A stretch of 64,000 bases of DNA from Candidatus Sericytochromatia bacterium S15B-MN24 CBMW_12 (GTDB lineage: Bacteria; Cyanobacteriota; Sericytochromatia; S15B-MN24; UBA4093), in assembly GCA_002083825.1 (NCBI GenBank), contig DAZV01000049.1:19757-83756 (forward strand), written 5' to 3'. The position numbers and the translations under genes were made by a program. The notes under the pieces were generated by a model. It did not search any database. It saw nothing but the letters and a program-made list of their open reading frames with translations, and was not told the DNA's origin. The number at the start of each line of letters is the position of its first letter. Positions within the stretch are counted from its first letter, which is position 1. This document shows, in pieces, positions 1 through 8,944 of this stretch.

Positions 1-627
1 CCCCCCCCCCATCCCCCCCCCCTCGGACCGATCGCCGCCTTGGCGCTCGCCTTCGTCGCCGGCCTCCTCATCCCGCTCTTCTCTCCCGACGCCGTCCTCG
101 GCTTCCTGGGCGACGGTTTCGTCGCCTTGCTCCTGCTCGTCGGGCTGTCGGCCCGGTACTTTACCCTCCGCGCGAGCAGCGTGCTCGCCGTTGCCACGGC
201 GCTCTGGGCCATCGGCACGCTCACGGGCAGCACGGATCTCGGCCAGGCCCTGGCGAACTGGCAGCTCGGCCTCGCCCCCCTCGCGGTCTTCCTCGCCCTG
301 GCAGCGGGCGTCGCCCCGTTCATGACCCCCGAAACCCCCGAGGAACCCGGAAGCTCGGCCTCGGGCAGTAACGACGCCTTGACGTCCTGGGCCCGCAGCA
401 CGGCGCAAGTCGGCTGGCTGGCCCTCGGGGCCATGGCCTTTCCCTGGACGATACCCCTCACGGGCGGGGCCGCGCTCGCCGCGTCGCTCGCATTCTTCGT
501 CGTCAAGATCGGCCTGCTGGCCGGATTCCTGGCTTTCGCCAACGCGCGCTGGCCCAAGCTACCGTTAGCCGAGTCGGGCTTCGCCATGGCCCTCTTGGCG
601 CTGGCACTCGTGAAGCTCGGCATTTGA
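1..627 (+). CDS. integral membrane protein, 5' partial; possibly a complex I / hydrogenase subunit 1-like protein
   Basis: The frame is open to the left edge, so the true start is probably outside the window; an internal TTG at 40 is only the first possible start. About 195 residues are visible and they are very hydrophobic, with roughly five or six membrane segments separated by a short Pro/Ser-rich polar loop near residues 97-115. The final stretch (two hydrophobic segments around a basic ARWPKL loop) resembles the C-terminus of NuoH/HycD-like membrane subunits of complex I and group 4 hydrogenases, but no diagnostic motif is visible. It ends at a TGA 12 bases before the start of hom, so the two may be cotranscribed. 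The extreme left is a run of cytosines, so the first residues are unreliable. Family assignment is weak. Confidence 0.45.
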   Translation, partial: PPPHPPPLGPIAALALAFVAGLLIPLFSPDAVLGFLGDGFVALLLLVGLSARYFTLRASSVLAVATALWAIGTLTGSTDLGQALANWQLGLAPLAVFLALAAGVAPFMTPETPEEPGSSASGSNDALTSWARSTAQVGWLALGAMAFPWTIPLTGGAALAASLAFFVVKIGLLAGFLAFANARWPKLPLAESGFAMALLALALVKLGI

Positions 628-638
628 GGGGGTATATC

Positions 639-1937
639 ATGGGCATGATGAACCAAGATCAAGCCATTGGCGTCGGTTTGCTCGGCTGCGGAGTGGTCGG
701 CGGCGGCGTCGCGGAACTCCTGCTCCGCAACCGGGATGCCTACGCTCACCGAGTGGGCAAGCCCGTCGTACTCAAGGCGATCGCCGTCCGAGATCCCTCG
801 CGCGATCGCGGCCTCCCCCCCGAACTCTTCGTCTCCGACCCCGCCGCCGTGATCGACGACCCCGAGATAGCCCTGATCGTCGAGGTCATGGGCGGAGTAT
901 CTCCCGCCAGAGAGCTCATCATGCGAGCGCTCGAACTGGGCAAGTCCGTCGTCACCGCCAACAAGGAAGTCCTCGCCAAGCATGGCCGCGAGATCTTCGA
1001 AGCCGCCCAGAAGGGTGGCGGAGCCGTCTACTTCGAGGCCGCGGTCGCTGGCGGCATCCCCCTCATCATGCCCTTGCAGCGCGGGCTGGCGGCCAACTCC
1101 CTCGCCTCCGTCCAGGGCATCATCAACGGAACCACCAACTACATCCTCACCCGCATGGCCAAGGAAGGCAGCACCTTCGACGACGCCCTCGCCGACGCCC
1201 AGAAACTGGGCTACGCCGAGGCCGACCCGACCTCGGACGTCGAAGGACACGATGCCGCCTACAAGCTCTCCCTGCTGGCAAGCCTGCTCTTCGGAGAGCA
1301 TGTCGATACCGAAGCGGTCCCGCGCGAAGGCATCTCCGGCATCATGCCGCAGGACCTCACGTACGCCCGTGAACTCGGCTACGTGGTGAAACTGCTCGGA
1401 ATCGCGAAACGCGCAGGCGAAGGACTCGAAGCCCGGGTCCATCCCACGATGATCCCCGTCGACCACCCGCTCGCCCGGATCGACGGAGTGACCAACGCCG
1501 TGACCGTCCACGGAGACGCCGTCGGCGAAGTGACCTTCTCCGGACCCGGCGCGGGCCGCGGACCCACCGCCAGCGCGGTGGTGGGCGATCTGCTCAACGT
1601 CGCGAGCCTATTGGACACGCCCGACCGCATGATGGCCTGCCTTCAATCCCGGACGGTCAGTCCCATGCCCCTCGACGAGGTGGACTCCGCGTTCTACCTG
1701 CGGCTGCAAGCCAAGGACGTGCCCGGCGTGCTCGGAGCCGTCGGCACCTGCTTCGGAACCCATCGCGTCTCGGTACGCTCGTTCGTTCAACATCCCGCCG
1801 AAGGGGGCCACGCCGAGCTCGTGATCGTCACCCACCGGGTGCGCGAAGCCAGCTTCCGCGCCGCCGTCCGGGAGATCGCGGAGATGCCGGGCATCCGCGC
1901 CATCTCCAACGTCATTCACGTGGAGGAGCAAGCATGA
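639..1937 (+). CDS. hom: homoserine dehydrogenase
   Basis: Catalyses NAD(P)H-dependent reduction of aspartate semialdehyde to homoserine in threonine and methionine synthesis. The N-terminus has a Rossmann motif GLLGCGVVGGG (residues 13-23). The catalytic domain follows, with the family motif GIINGTTNYILTRM and the block DPTSDVEGHDAAYK. A C-terminal ACT-like domain covers roughly the last 80 residues and suggests feedback control by threonine. Length (432 residues) is normal for the single-function bacterial enzyme with an ACT tail. I chose ATG 639 because a GAGGGG site lies about seven bases upstream; a TTG at 624 in the same frame overlaps the previous stop and has no such site. The stop overlaps the start of thrC as ATGA, so translation is probably coupled. 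Confidence 0.96.
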   Translation: MGMMNQDQAIGVGLLGCGVVGGGVAELLLRNRDAYAHRVGKPVVLKAIAVRDPSRDRGLPPELFVSDPAAVIDDPEIALIVEVMGGVSPARELIMRALELGKSVVTANKEVLAKHGREIFEAAQKGGGAVYFEAAVAGGIPLIMPLQRGLAANSLASVQGIINGTTNYILTRMAKEGSTFDDALADAQKLGYAEADPTSDVEGHDAAYKLSLLASLLFGEHVDTEAVPREGISGIMPQDLTYARELGYVVKLLGIAKRAGEGLEARVHPTMIPVDHPLARIDGVTNAVTVHGDAVGEVTFSGPGAGRGPTASAVVGDLLNVASLLDTPDRMMACLQSRTVSPMPLDEVDSAFYLRLQAKDVPGVLGAVGTCFGTHRVSVRSFVQHPAEGGHAELVIVTHRVREASFRAAVREIAEMPGIRAISNVIHVEEQA

Positions 1938-3013
1938 TCACCGCAGCCACCCGCCGCTGGCGTGGACTCATCCCCGAGTACGGACAGTTCCTGCCCGTCA
2001 CCGACGCCACCCCCGTCGTGACCCTCGGCGAGGGCGCCACGCCGCTGGTCCGCCTCGAACGCCTGCCCAAGGCCCTGGGCTTTCCCGAGCTGGAGCTGCA
2101 CGTCAAGCTCGAAGGCGCCAATCCCACCGGCTCGTTCAAGGATCGCGGCATGACCCTGGCGGTCTCGAAGGCCAAGGAAACGGGCTCCGAGGCCTTGATC
2201 TGCGCATCGACCGGGAATACCTCGGCCTCGATGGCCGCCTACGCGGCAAGAGCCGGAATGCGCTCGTTCATGCTCGTCCCCGACGGCTACGTCGCCCTGG
2301 GCAAGCTCGCTCAGGGCATTCACCACGGCGCGAAGGTCATCCCCATCCGAGGAAACTTCGACCTGGCATTGAACCTGGTCCGAATGATCGCCGATCGCTT
2401 CCCCGTCACCCTCGTCAACTCCGTCAACCCCTACCGGATCGAAGGCCAGCAAACCGGCGCCTTCGAAGTCTGCGACCAACTGGAGGGCGTTCCGGACGTG
2501 CTCGCCATCCCGGTCGGCAACGCCGGCAACATCACCGCCTACTGGAAAGGCTTCAATGCTTACCTGCAGCACGACCAGATCGACAGGCTGCCTCGGATGT
2601 TCGGCTTCCAGGCGGCCGGCGCCGCCCCGATCGTCATCGGCAGCCCCGTGGACCATCCCGAGACCCTCGCCACCGCCATCCGGATCGGCAACCCCGCGAG
2701 CTGGCTCGGCGCCAAATCCGCCATCCGGGAATCGGAAGGCCTGATCGACGCCGTCACCGACGACGAGATCCTCGAAGCCTACCGCCTGCTGGGCCGCCTC
2801 GAAGGCCTCTTCTGCGAACCCGCGTCGGCAGCCTCTTTGGCGGGTATCCTCAAGCTCGCGCGCGAGGGCCGGATCACCGGAACCGAACGCATCGTCTGCG
2901 TCCTCACGGGCAACGGCCTCAAGGACCCCGAGACCGCCATGAGCGGCATCGAACACGCTCCCGAAGTCGTGGACGCCACCGAAGCCGACGTGCTCAGGGC
3001 CATGGGGTTCTAG
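1934..3013 (+). CDS. thrC: threonine synthase
   Basis: PLP-dependent enzyme that converts O-phosphohomoserine to threonine. The PLP-binding lysine is K69 in the motif GSFKDRGM, and the fold-type II core is complete at 359 residues, the usual length of the short bacterial class. The phosphate-cradle stretch around ASTGNTSASMAAYAAR and the later PVGNAGN segment are intact. The ATG overlaps the hom stop codon (ATGA), giving a hom-thrC operon. No homoserine kinase (thrB) follows, so that step must be encoded elsewhere. The stop codon shares the four bases CTAG with the stop of the convergent cyclase gene on the other strand. Confidence 0.96.
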   Translation: MITAATRRWRGLIPEYGQFLPVTDATPVVTLGEGATPLVRLERLPKALGFPELELHVKLEGANPTGSFKDRGMTLAVSKAKETGSEALICASTGNTSASMAAYAARAGMRSFMLVPDGYVALGKLAQGIHHGAKVIPIRGNFDLALNLVRMIADRFPVTLVNSVNPYRIEGQQTGAFEVCDQLEGVPDVLAIPVGNAGNITAYWKGFNAYLQHDQIDRLPRMFGFQAAGAAPIVIGSPVDHPETLATAIRIGNPASWLGAKSAIRESEGLIDAVTDDEILEAYRLLGRLEGLFCEPASAASLAGILKLAREGRITGTERIVCVLTGNGLKDPETAMSGIEHAPEVVDATEADVLRAMGF

Positions 3014-6000
3014 TCCAGGCGTTCGAGGTAATAGCTCGTCCCCAGGCGTTCGAAGCCCGCGCGAGCCTGCCGCTCATGCACCAGGCGGGCGGGATCCGTC
3101 GGCACCATGTGCCGGCCGATCTCGAAGTGTGCCAGGGCGCGATCGAACGGCATGTCGAGCTTCTCGCCGAGCGCCAAGCTGAGCTTCCAGGCCCGCATGG
3201 CCTTCGCCTTTCGTCCCCGCAGCCAGTCGTAGCGCCCCTGGGCGAGCTCGGCGCGAGGCGCTCCGATCGGGAAGACCCGGGCGTAGGCGCGCAGCGACTG
3301 GCATGATGAGCGGGCAAGCTGCTCGAGCGCCCGATCCCCGGGGTCGCGTTCCCAGAGATCGAGGCAGACCTCCGCGGCCGCGGCGTAGCCGTCGAAGCTC
3401 GAGACGATCGTGGGACGCATCCCCGCGATCAGCTCCAGCGCGCGCTGGATCAGGTCCCGGGATCGCGCGACCTCTCCTTTTCGCAGCCACGCCATGGCGA
3501 GCAAGGCGAAGGGGCGCATCTGCAGGGCCTCCCCGAAGTCTCGCTGCGAGAGCGCTTCCTCCAGGTAGGCGATCGCCCGATCCCAGTCCCCCCGCATCAT
3601 CAGACATTGCGACTCGGCCAAGCGGGCAATACCGATCAGCTGGGAATCGTTCCGCCGCTGCGCCTCCGCGACCAGCATCGCGCTGTCCGCGGCCACCCCG
3701 TCGAAGTCCCCCCGAACAAAGTCCACCAGCCCCATGAAGAAGCGAATCTCGCTCGTACGGCGGATGTCGCCGAGCTGTTCGGAGTACTCGAGGGCCAGCT
3801 CAAAGGCTTCGCGGGCATCTTGCCAGCGGCCCATGCCGGTGTCGTAGGCCCCGGTGACGAATTGGGTCCATGCGAGCGCCGGAAGATGCCCCAACTGTCG
3901 GGCGAGGTCGAGTGCCAACCGTCGGTAGCGCTCGGCCAAGCCATGCAGCCGGGCGACTCCCGCCGAAAGACAGAGATTCCCGTAGATCCGCGCCTGATCC
4001 GCCGAGGGCGCGGCCAGCTCCAGCAGGTTCAATCCGCGCAGGGACGCGTGGGCCATCGCCAGCGGATCGTTTCGCAGAAAGTAAATCTGCATCAGGCGAT
4101 CGAATGCTCGAGCGGCCACAGCCCGCGCTGGCTCGGGCTCCCCGCTTCCCTGCCCCAGCCAGAGACGGTGGCCGGCTTGGATGAGCACATGCAGGCCGAG
4201 GCCGGTCAGGCGCTGAGCGCGACCGCGCGGAATTCGGTATCCGAGCTCGGCGACCGTTCGCTCCAGGGCCAGGCGGCTTTCCTCGGCGCGTCCCAGGCCG
4301 TAGTAGGCCTCGGCGAGTTCCCGCGTCCAGGTCGCGCGCCGAAGGGCGTCTCGCCCATCCACTTGCCGATCGAACGCCAGAGCGTCTTCCAGGAAGCGTA
4401 AGGCTTCCTCGTAAGCGCCGTTCGCCAGCGCTTGCCCGCCGGCATGGCCCAGGTAGACCATGGCCTTCGCCGGAACCTCCGCCCGACGCCAGTGGTGGGC
4501 CAGGATCGGGTAGTAAGGAGTCAGGTCGGCGGCGTAGCGCTGCTCGATGCAGAGGGCTGCGGCCTGGTGAAGCTGCTGACGCTGTGAATACAGCATCAAG
4601 TTGTAGACCACTTCCTGGGTGAGCTCATGCTTGAATTGAGGCGCGCCGTCCGCGCCCGTCACGAGGTCGAGGGCTTCCAGGGCGCGCAGGCGTTCCGGGA
4701 GGTTCCGGCGCTCCGATTCGATGGGATGGACGGCCCGGAGCAGGTCGAGCGGGAAGGTTCGCCCGATGACGCTCGCCACCTTCAAGGTCAGCTGCTCGGA
4801 AGGCGAGAGGCGATCGATCCGGCTGGTGATGACGCCTTGAACGGTATCCGGCAAGTCGAGCGACTCGAGATCGGGAGCGTCGGGAGCAAGCAGGCAAGCC
4901 CCTTCGACGATTCTCAGCATGCCCGAATCGCGAAGCGCGTAGGCGAGTTGCTCGCCGAAGAAAGGGTGGCCTTCGGCCTTGCGCAGGATGAGGGCCTCGA
5001 CCGGTTCCGGCAGGAACGGCACGCCCAGACGCTGACAGACGATCGTGCGAATCGCCTCGGGCGGCAAGCGCTCCAGCCGGATACGGCGGGTGGACGGGGC
5101 CTCCAGGATGCCGCGCATGTCCTCGGCCGGTTCGCCTTCCACCGGCCGCTGGGTCAGGATGATCAGGGCATTGGGCAAGTACTGGCTGGTTCGAGCGACC
5201 AGCGCCCAGGAAGCCGAATCGAGCCAGTGCGCGTCCTCCAGGACCAGCAGCATGGGGGCGTGACCGCTCGCCATGCGCAGGACCCGGAAGAGGAGATCGC
5301 GGGTATTGGCAATCCGTAGCTCGCCCGACAACTGGGACGTGATCTCGTTGTCGGGAAGATCGAGGGAGAGGACCGAGTTGAGCAAGGGAGCCAGGCGCAT
5401 GGCCTCGGGATCCGGCTCCAGGCGTGTGTAGACATGCTGCCTCCAGGCCTCGGTGCGGGGCAGGGGCAGCGTCAGCCAGGAGGAGCCGCGGCTCGGGGTC
5501 CCCACCTGAAAGAGCTGGCTGAAGATGGGTTGCCACGCATGGTAAGGCGTGCCCTTCTCGATGGCCTCTCCCAGACCGAGGTAAGCGGGTAGGCCGAGAA
5601 GTCGCGCCTCCTGCAGGGCGATCGCCGCCAGCTGGGACTTCCCGAGCCCCGCCTCGGCCTCGATCACCACCACTCCCCCGTTTCCCGCCTCGCTCAAGCC
5701 GCGCAAGCGCTCGCGAAGGACATGGGCCTCGGCGTCCCGTCCCACCGAGGCCGAGCGATCCTTGGGAAAGCGTCTTCGAGACTTTTCGACCGGACGGTAG
5801 ACGCTCAGCGGGACGGCACGTCCCTTGAGCGTGATCACGGAGGCGGGAGCGAAGGCCACGCGCTCGCCCACTTCGTGGCGGGTGGCCGCGTCGCAGAGGA
5901 TGTCGTCGGGAGCGGTCTGCATCAGGCGGGCCGCCAGGTTCACGATGTCTCCGATGATGGTGTACTCGCGGCGACGGGCGTTTCCGATCTCGCCGCAGAA

Positions 6001-7056
6001 GGCGCGCCCCGTCGAGATGCCGATCGCGGAAGAGAAGCCGTGACCGGCGAGGGTCCCCTGGATCTCCAGAGCCGCCTGGACGCCTCGCCTGGCATCGTCC
6101 TCGTGGGCCAGCGGAGGCAAGCCCAGGACCACCACCGCCGAGACCCCCTTCTCGTCGAGGCTGAGCTTGTTGATGCTTCCCTCGTATCGATCCACGATCC
6201 CCTGCAGGCCGAGGGCCATCTTCTGGGCGCGCTCCAGGGTGGTGCCGCGGGCGAGTTCAGGCAGGTTGATGAAGAGGATCGTGACCTTGCGAAGCTCGGC
6301 CAGCCAACCTGCCTGGTCGACTCCGGTACGGGCGAGCACGGCCTCGGGAAGAAAGCCCCGCAAGCTCCCCTCGTCAGCCGCCGTCAAGGTCACCGGGTTC
6401 AAAGGCCGCAGGGCCAGCGTCTGCCGCAGCGAGAGCAGCTGAAAGCCCTCCCCCGTTAGCGGTCGCGCCAGGCCCTTCTCGGCGATGAGCTCCCAGGCCT
6501 GAGGGGCCAAGACGACGTCGCCGGGGTCGCCCATGGGCAGGACGGCGGCGAGTTGCTCCACGGCATCTCCAGCGAAGAGAATCTCCCAGCGGTTCTTCAG
6601 GCCGCCGATGCGGGCGAGCATGACCTCGCCGGCTCCGACTCCCACTCTCAGGGACAGCGCGTCACCCGCGGCAATGGGGGATTGCCAGCGGGTGGCCTGA
6701 ATCGCGAGGGCGCACTGGGACGCGCGCAGGCAAACGGTTTCGAGCGGTTCGGCGGCCATGTCGGCAGGCCAGACGGCCACCAGCGCGTCGCCCGCGAACT
6801 TGATCACATCGCCGCCATGCGCCTCGACCAGCCCGATGAGCTGCCCGAAGTAGGCGTTCAGGATATTGCTCAGCGCTTCCTCGCCGGAAGGATGCTGAGC
6901 GAGTGTTTCCGCGAGCCGGGTGAAGCCGGAGATGTCGGCCAGCAGGACCGCCGCGTCCTTGCGCCGCAGCGAAGGATCATGCGCCATTTCGCCGCGCACG
7001 TGGTGCGTGACCCAGACCGGAACGTAGCTTGCAATCGTGTCCAGGATCGACGGCAT
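3010..7056 (-). CDS. adenylate/guanylate cyclase-domain protein with AAA-type ATPase and TPR region
   Basis: A 1348-residue signalling protein. Residues about 30-200 form a class III cyclase domain that keeps both metal-site aspartates (ADISGF and KFAGDA). Residues about 250-420 form a second, diverged cyclase domain: the first metal Asp is replaced (ILFINLPEL), while the substrate-side NLAAR segment is kept. A large ATPase domain follows, with a Walker A motif EAGLGKS near residue 465 and a Walker B-like LLVLEDAHWLD. The C-terminal ~500 residues are helical and TPR-like. This order matches the soluble adenylyl cyclase type known from animals (ADCY10) and from cyanobacteria and myxobacteria. 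It probably makes cAMP, with the second domain completing the active site. Upstream signals cannot be read from the sequence. Convergent with thrC. Confidence 0.85.
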   Translation of the reverse strand: MPSILDTIASYVPVWVTHHVRGEMAHDPSLRRKDAAVLLADISGFTRLAETLAQHPSGEEALSNILNAYFGQLIGLVEAHGGDVIKFAGDALVAVWPADMAAEPLETVCLRASQCALAIQATRWQSPIAAGDALSLRVGVGAGEVMLARIGGLKNRWEILFAGDAVEQLAAVLPMGDPGDVVLAPQAWELIAEKGLARPLTGEGFQLLSLRQTLALRPLNPVTLTAADEGSLRGFLPEAVLARTGVDQAGWLAELRKVTILFINLPELARGTTLERAQKMALGLQGIVDRYEGSINKLSLDEKGVSAVVVLGLPPLAHEDDARRGVQAALEIQGTLAGHGFSSAIGISTGRAFCGEIGNARRREYTIIGDIVNLAARLMQTAPDDILCDAATRHEVGERVAFAPASVITLKGRAVPLSVYRPVEKSRRRFPKDRSASVGRDAEAHVLRERLRGLSEAGNGGVVVIEAEAGLGKSQLAAIALQEARLLGLPAYLGLGEAIEKGTPYHAWQPIFSQLFQVGTPSRGSSWLTLPLPRTEAWRQHVYTRLEPDPEAMRLAPLLNSVLSLDLPDNEITSQLSGELRIANTRDLLFRVLRMASGHAPMLLVLEDAHWLDSASWALVARTSQYLPNALIILTQRPVEGEPAEDMRGILEAPSTRRIRLERLPPEAIRTIVCQRLGVPFLPEPVEALILRKAEGHPFFGEQLAYALRDSGMLRIVEGACLLAPDAPDLESLDLPDTVQGVITSRIDRLSPSEQLTLKVASVIGRTFPLDLLRAVHPIESERRNLPERLRALEALDLVTGADGAPQFKHELTQEVVYNLMLYSQRQQLHQAAALCIEQRYAADLTPYYPILAHHWRRAEVPAKAMVYLGHAGGQALANGAYEEALRFLEDALAFDRQVDGRDALRRATWTRELAEAYYGLGRAEESRLALERTVAELGYRIPRGRAQRLTGLGLHVLIQAGHRLWLGQGSGEPEPARAVAARAFDRLMQIYFLRNDPLAMAHASLRGLNLLELAAPSADQARIYGNLCLSAGVARLHGLAERYRRLALDLARQLGHLPALAWTQFVTGAYDTGMGRWQDAREAFELALEYSEQLGDIRRTSEIRFFMGLVDFVRGDFDGVAADSAMLVAEAQRRNDSQLIGIARLAESQCLMMRGDWDRAIAYLEEALSQRDFGEALQMRPFALLAMAWLRKGEVARSRDLIQRALELIAGMRPTIVSSFDGYAAAAEVCLDLWERDPGDRALEQLARSSCQSLRAYARVFPIGAPRAELAQGRYDWLRGRKAKAMRAWKLSLALGEKLDMPFDRALAHFEIGRHMVPTDPARLVHERQARAGFERLGTSYYLERLD

Positions 7057-7180
7057 GGGGCCCTTTTAGATCGGCGTGCCCCCTCATTGTACCCGGCGCC
7101 GGCCCTCACGTCTCAGGGGCGACCGCTCGCGCCGCATCCCTGACGCCACTCGCAGAGGGAGCCTTCGTCATGCAAGCTCG

Positions 7181-7993
7181 TCAGGCCAGCTCGGCCAACC
7201 GCGTGGCGGCAAGCGGAGCCGTGAGGCGGGACCGGCGCTCGACGCAAGGCACTGCCGGCAGCGTGAACGTGAAGGTCGTTCCCTTGCCAAGCTCGCTCGC
7301 GACCTGGATCTCACCTTCGTGGGCTTCGACCAATTGCTTGGCTATCATCAAGCCGAGCCCGGTCCCGCCCTGATTGGGGCGCACCTGATAGAACCCCTCG
7401 AAGAGCAACGGCAGGCTTTCGCTCGGAATGCCGATACCGGTATCGCGCACGCCGAAGGCGATTCCGCCGGCCTGAGGATGAGCGGTGAGCATCACCGACC
7501 CGCCGTCGGGCGTGAACTTGAGGGCGTTGGAGATCAGGTTGTTGAAGATCTGCCGCAGGCGATTGGGATCCGCATGGACCGCGGGCAAGGCGGACGACGC
7601 CTTGATCGTCAGCCGAACGTTCCGCTTTTCGGCCAGTGCCGCGAACGAGGCCGCAACCGCCCTCATGGCCTCCTGGGGGGAAACCGGGTGACGATCCAAT
7701 TCCATGCGGCCCTCGTTGAGCTTGACCAGGTCGAGGACATCCTTGACCAGGGTCTCGATTTGCTCCGCGCCCTCCCGGATCTGAACCAGATAGTGACCCT
7801 GCTGAGACGTGAGGGGGCCCGCGACCTCGTCGGCCATCAGCTCCGCAAAGCCGGTGATGATGCAGAGCGGTGTCCGGAGTTCATGAACGATCGAGGCGAA
7901 GAGCGTCTCGGGCGAACGATCGGCCGCTCGAGACTCGGCAACCGAGATCGCAGCCTGCCGGCGAGGCAACAGACGGGAAAGCCAGTCGATCAT
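7181..7993 (-). CDS. sensor histidine kinase without a membrane or sensor domain
   Basis: A 270-residue protein with only the transmitter core. The phospho-acceptor His (H37) sits in FASIVHELRTPL. The ATPase part has the N box NNLISNALKF, the G1 box DTGIGI and the G2 box GGTGLGLMIAK. The N-terminal ~30 residues hold no recognisable sensor and no membrane segment, so the kinase is probably cytosolic and receives its signal through a partner protein. The start at 7993 has a strong GGGAGG site six to eight bases upstream; an upstream in-frame ATG at 8041 would add 16 basic residues and lacks such a site. No response regulator is adjacent; regulators at 19.0 kb and 39.7 kb are possible partners only in principle. 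Confidence 0.9.
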   Translation of the reverse strand: MIDWLSRLLPRRQAAISVAESRAADRSPETLFASIVHELRTPLCIITGFAELMADEVAGPLTSQQGHYLVQIREGAEQIETLVKDVLDLVKLNEGRMELDRHPVSPQEAMRAVAASFAALAEKRNVRLTIKASSALPAVHADPNRLRQIFNNLISNALKFTPDGGSVMLTAHPQAGGIAFGVRDTGIGIPSESLPLLFEGFYQVRPNQGGTGLGLMIAKQLVEAHEGEIQVASELGKGTTFTFTLPAVPCVERRSRLTAPLAATRLAELA

Positions 7994-8187
7994 CTCTTCC
8001 CTCCCGAAACGACGACACGGATGCCTCGTGCCTGACCTCATCGCGCCGGCGACGCCTGCGCGACTTCATCCGCCCCCCTCGACCGGAGCCCCTCCGAAAT
8101 CGATTCAAGCCATTCGAAACCATCAGAAACCATTCAAGCCGTTATCGGAACAACACTTCATTAAGTATTACAAAGCAAGCACATGAT

Positions 8188-8215
8188 ATGATAGCGACTC
8201 TTCGAACGATGTCAA
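8188..8215 (-). promoter_or_regulatory. sigma70-type promoter for the histidine kinase
   Basis: On the minus strand a consensus -35 TTGACA (8215-8210) is followed after 16 bases by TATCAT (8193-8188). Transcription would give a ~190 base leader before the kinase start at 7993. The surrounding 8100-8220 stretch is the most AT-rich in this part of the window, and I see no convincing gene in 7994-8386. Confidence 0.65.
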
Positions 8216-8293
8216 ACATGCAATTGCTTCCTCGGAGGGCCCCAGCTACCGGGTCGCAGGGATTCGAGCGATAGAACCCCTTACCGTTCGAGC

Positions 8294-8337
8294 GATTCAG
8301 GCACGAACGGCCCGGAAGAGCCGCCCGTGCCTGAATC
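8294..8337 (-). terminator. long inverted repeat after the pilO-like gene
   Basis: GATTCAGGCACG (8294-8305) pairs perfectly with CGTGCCTGAATC (8326-8337), and an inner CGGC/GCCG pair extends the stem. It lies about 50 bases past the stop of the last gene of the minus-strand pilus operon. No U-tract follows on either side, so intrinsic termination is not certain. Confidence 0.5.
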
Positions 8338-8386
8338 GGGGGCTCGTGCAAAACGACGAATTTTGCTGTCGGTGTTGGGGAGAGCT

Positions 8387-8944
8387 TCAGGGCGCCTGGA
8401 GATAGTAGCGGAACGTCATCGAGGCCTGGACCCTGTCGGGATCGGCCTCCGAGGTAGAGACCGAAAGGACTTCGACGCCTCGGACGGGTTCGGGGGCCTC
8501 GAGCGCCTCGATGAACGCCGCGAGGGCCTCATAGTCGCCTTCCAGTTGAACGTCCACCGCGTGGGTCGGTAGGCCGCCGCGCAGGACGGGCGCCGCCGCG
8601 ATTTTCGCCTGCTGCATGCGCAGTCCCGAGGCTTGGGCCATGTCGCCCAGGGCGCGCTGAATGGCCATGGTGGCCGTCTCCCCGGTTGCCGGTCTCAGCG
8701 GAACGAGGGATGCGCTTGCCTCCGCGGTCAGCGGCGTACGGGCCGCCGGCTTCATGGCGGCCGCGAGCTCCGCGTGGGCGTGCCGGGTCTTCGCCTCGAG
8801 GTCGCGCGCCCGCCCCAGGCGCGTGATCAGGGGATCGAGAAGAAACATGTAAAGAATCAGGACTTCGACGAAGAAGGCGAAGAACAGGATCAGGCGGCGA
8901 TCGCGCATGCTAAGCCCCGCGCGAGACGTGCTCGACCCACTCAT
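8387..8944 (-). CDS. pilO: PilO/GspM-like type IV pilus or type II secretion assembly protein
   Basis: A 185-residue single-pass inner-membrane protein: a short charged N-terminus, one membrane segment at about residues 17-36 (LILFFAFFVEVLILYMFLL), a coiled region, and a C-terminal ferredoxin-like periplasmic domain. This is the usual PilO/GspM plan, though it is shorter than most PilO proteins. In the family it pairs with PilN to align the cytoplasmic ring with the secretin. Its ATG overlaps the stop of the PilM-PilN fusion gene (ATGA), which fits an assembly partner. Assigned from topology and neighbours more than from motifs. Confidence 0.75.
   Translation of the reverse strand: MSGSSTSRAGLSMRDRRLILFFAFFVEVLILYMFLLDPLITRLGRARDLEAKTRHAHAELAAAMKPAARTPLTAEASASLVPLRPATGETATMAIQRALGDMAQASGLRMQQAKIAAAPVLRGGLPTHAVDVQLEGDYEALAAFIEALEAPEPVRGVEVLSVSTSEADPDRVQASMTFRYYLQAP

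Noticed and set aside
8142-8351. 69-codon minus frame before the histidine kinase
   Set aside because: Overlaps the consensus kinase promoter and the perfect inverted repeat; no ribosome site or known motif.
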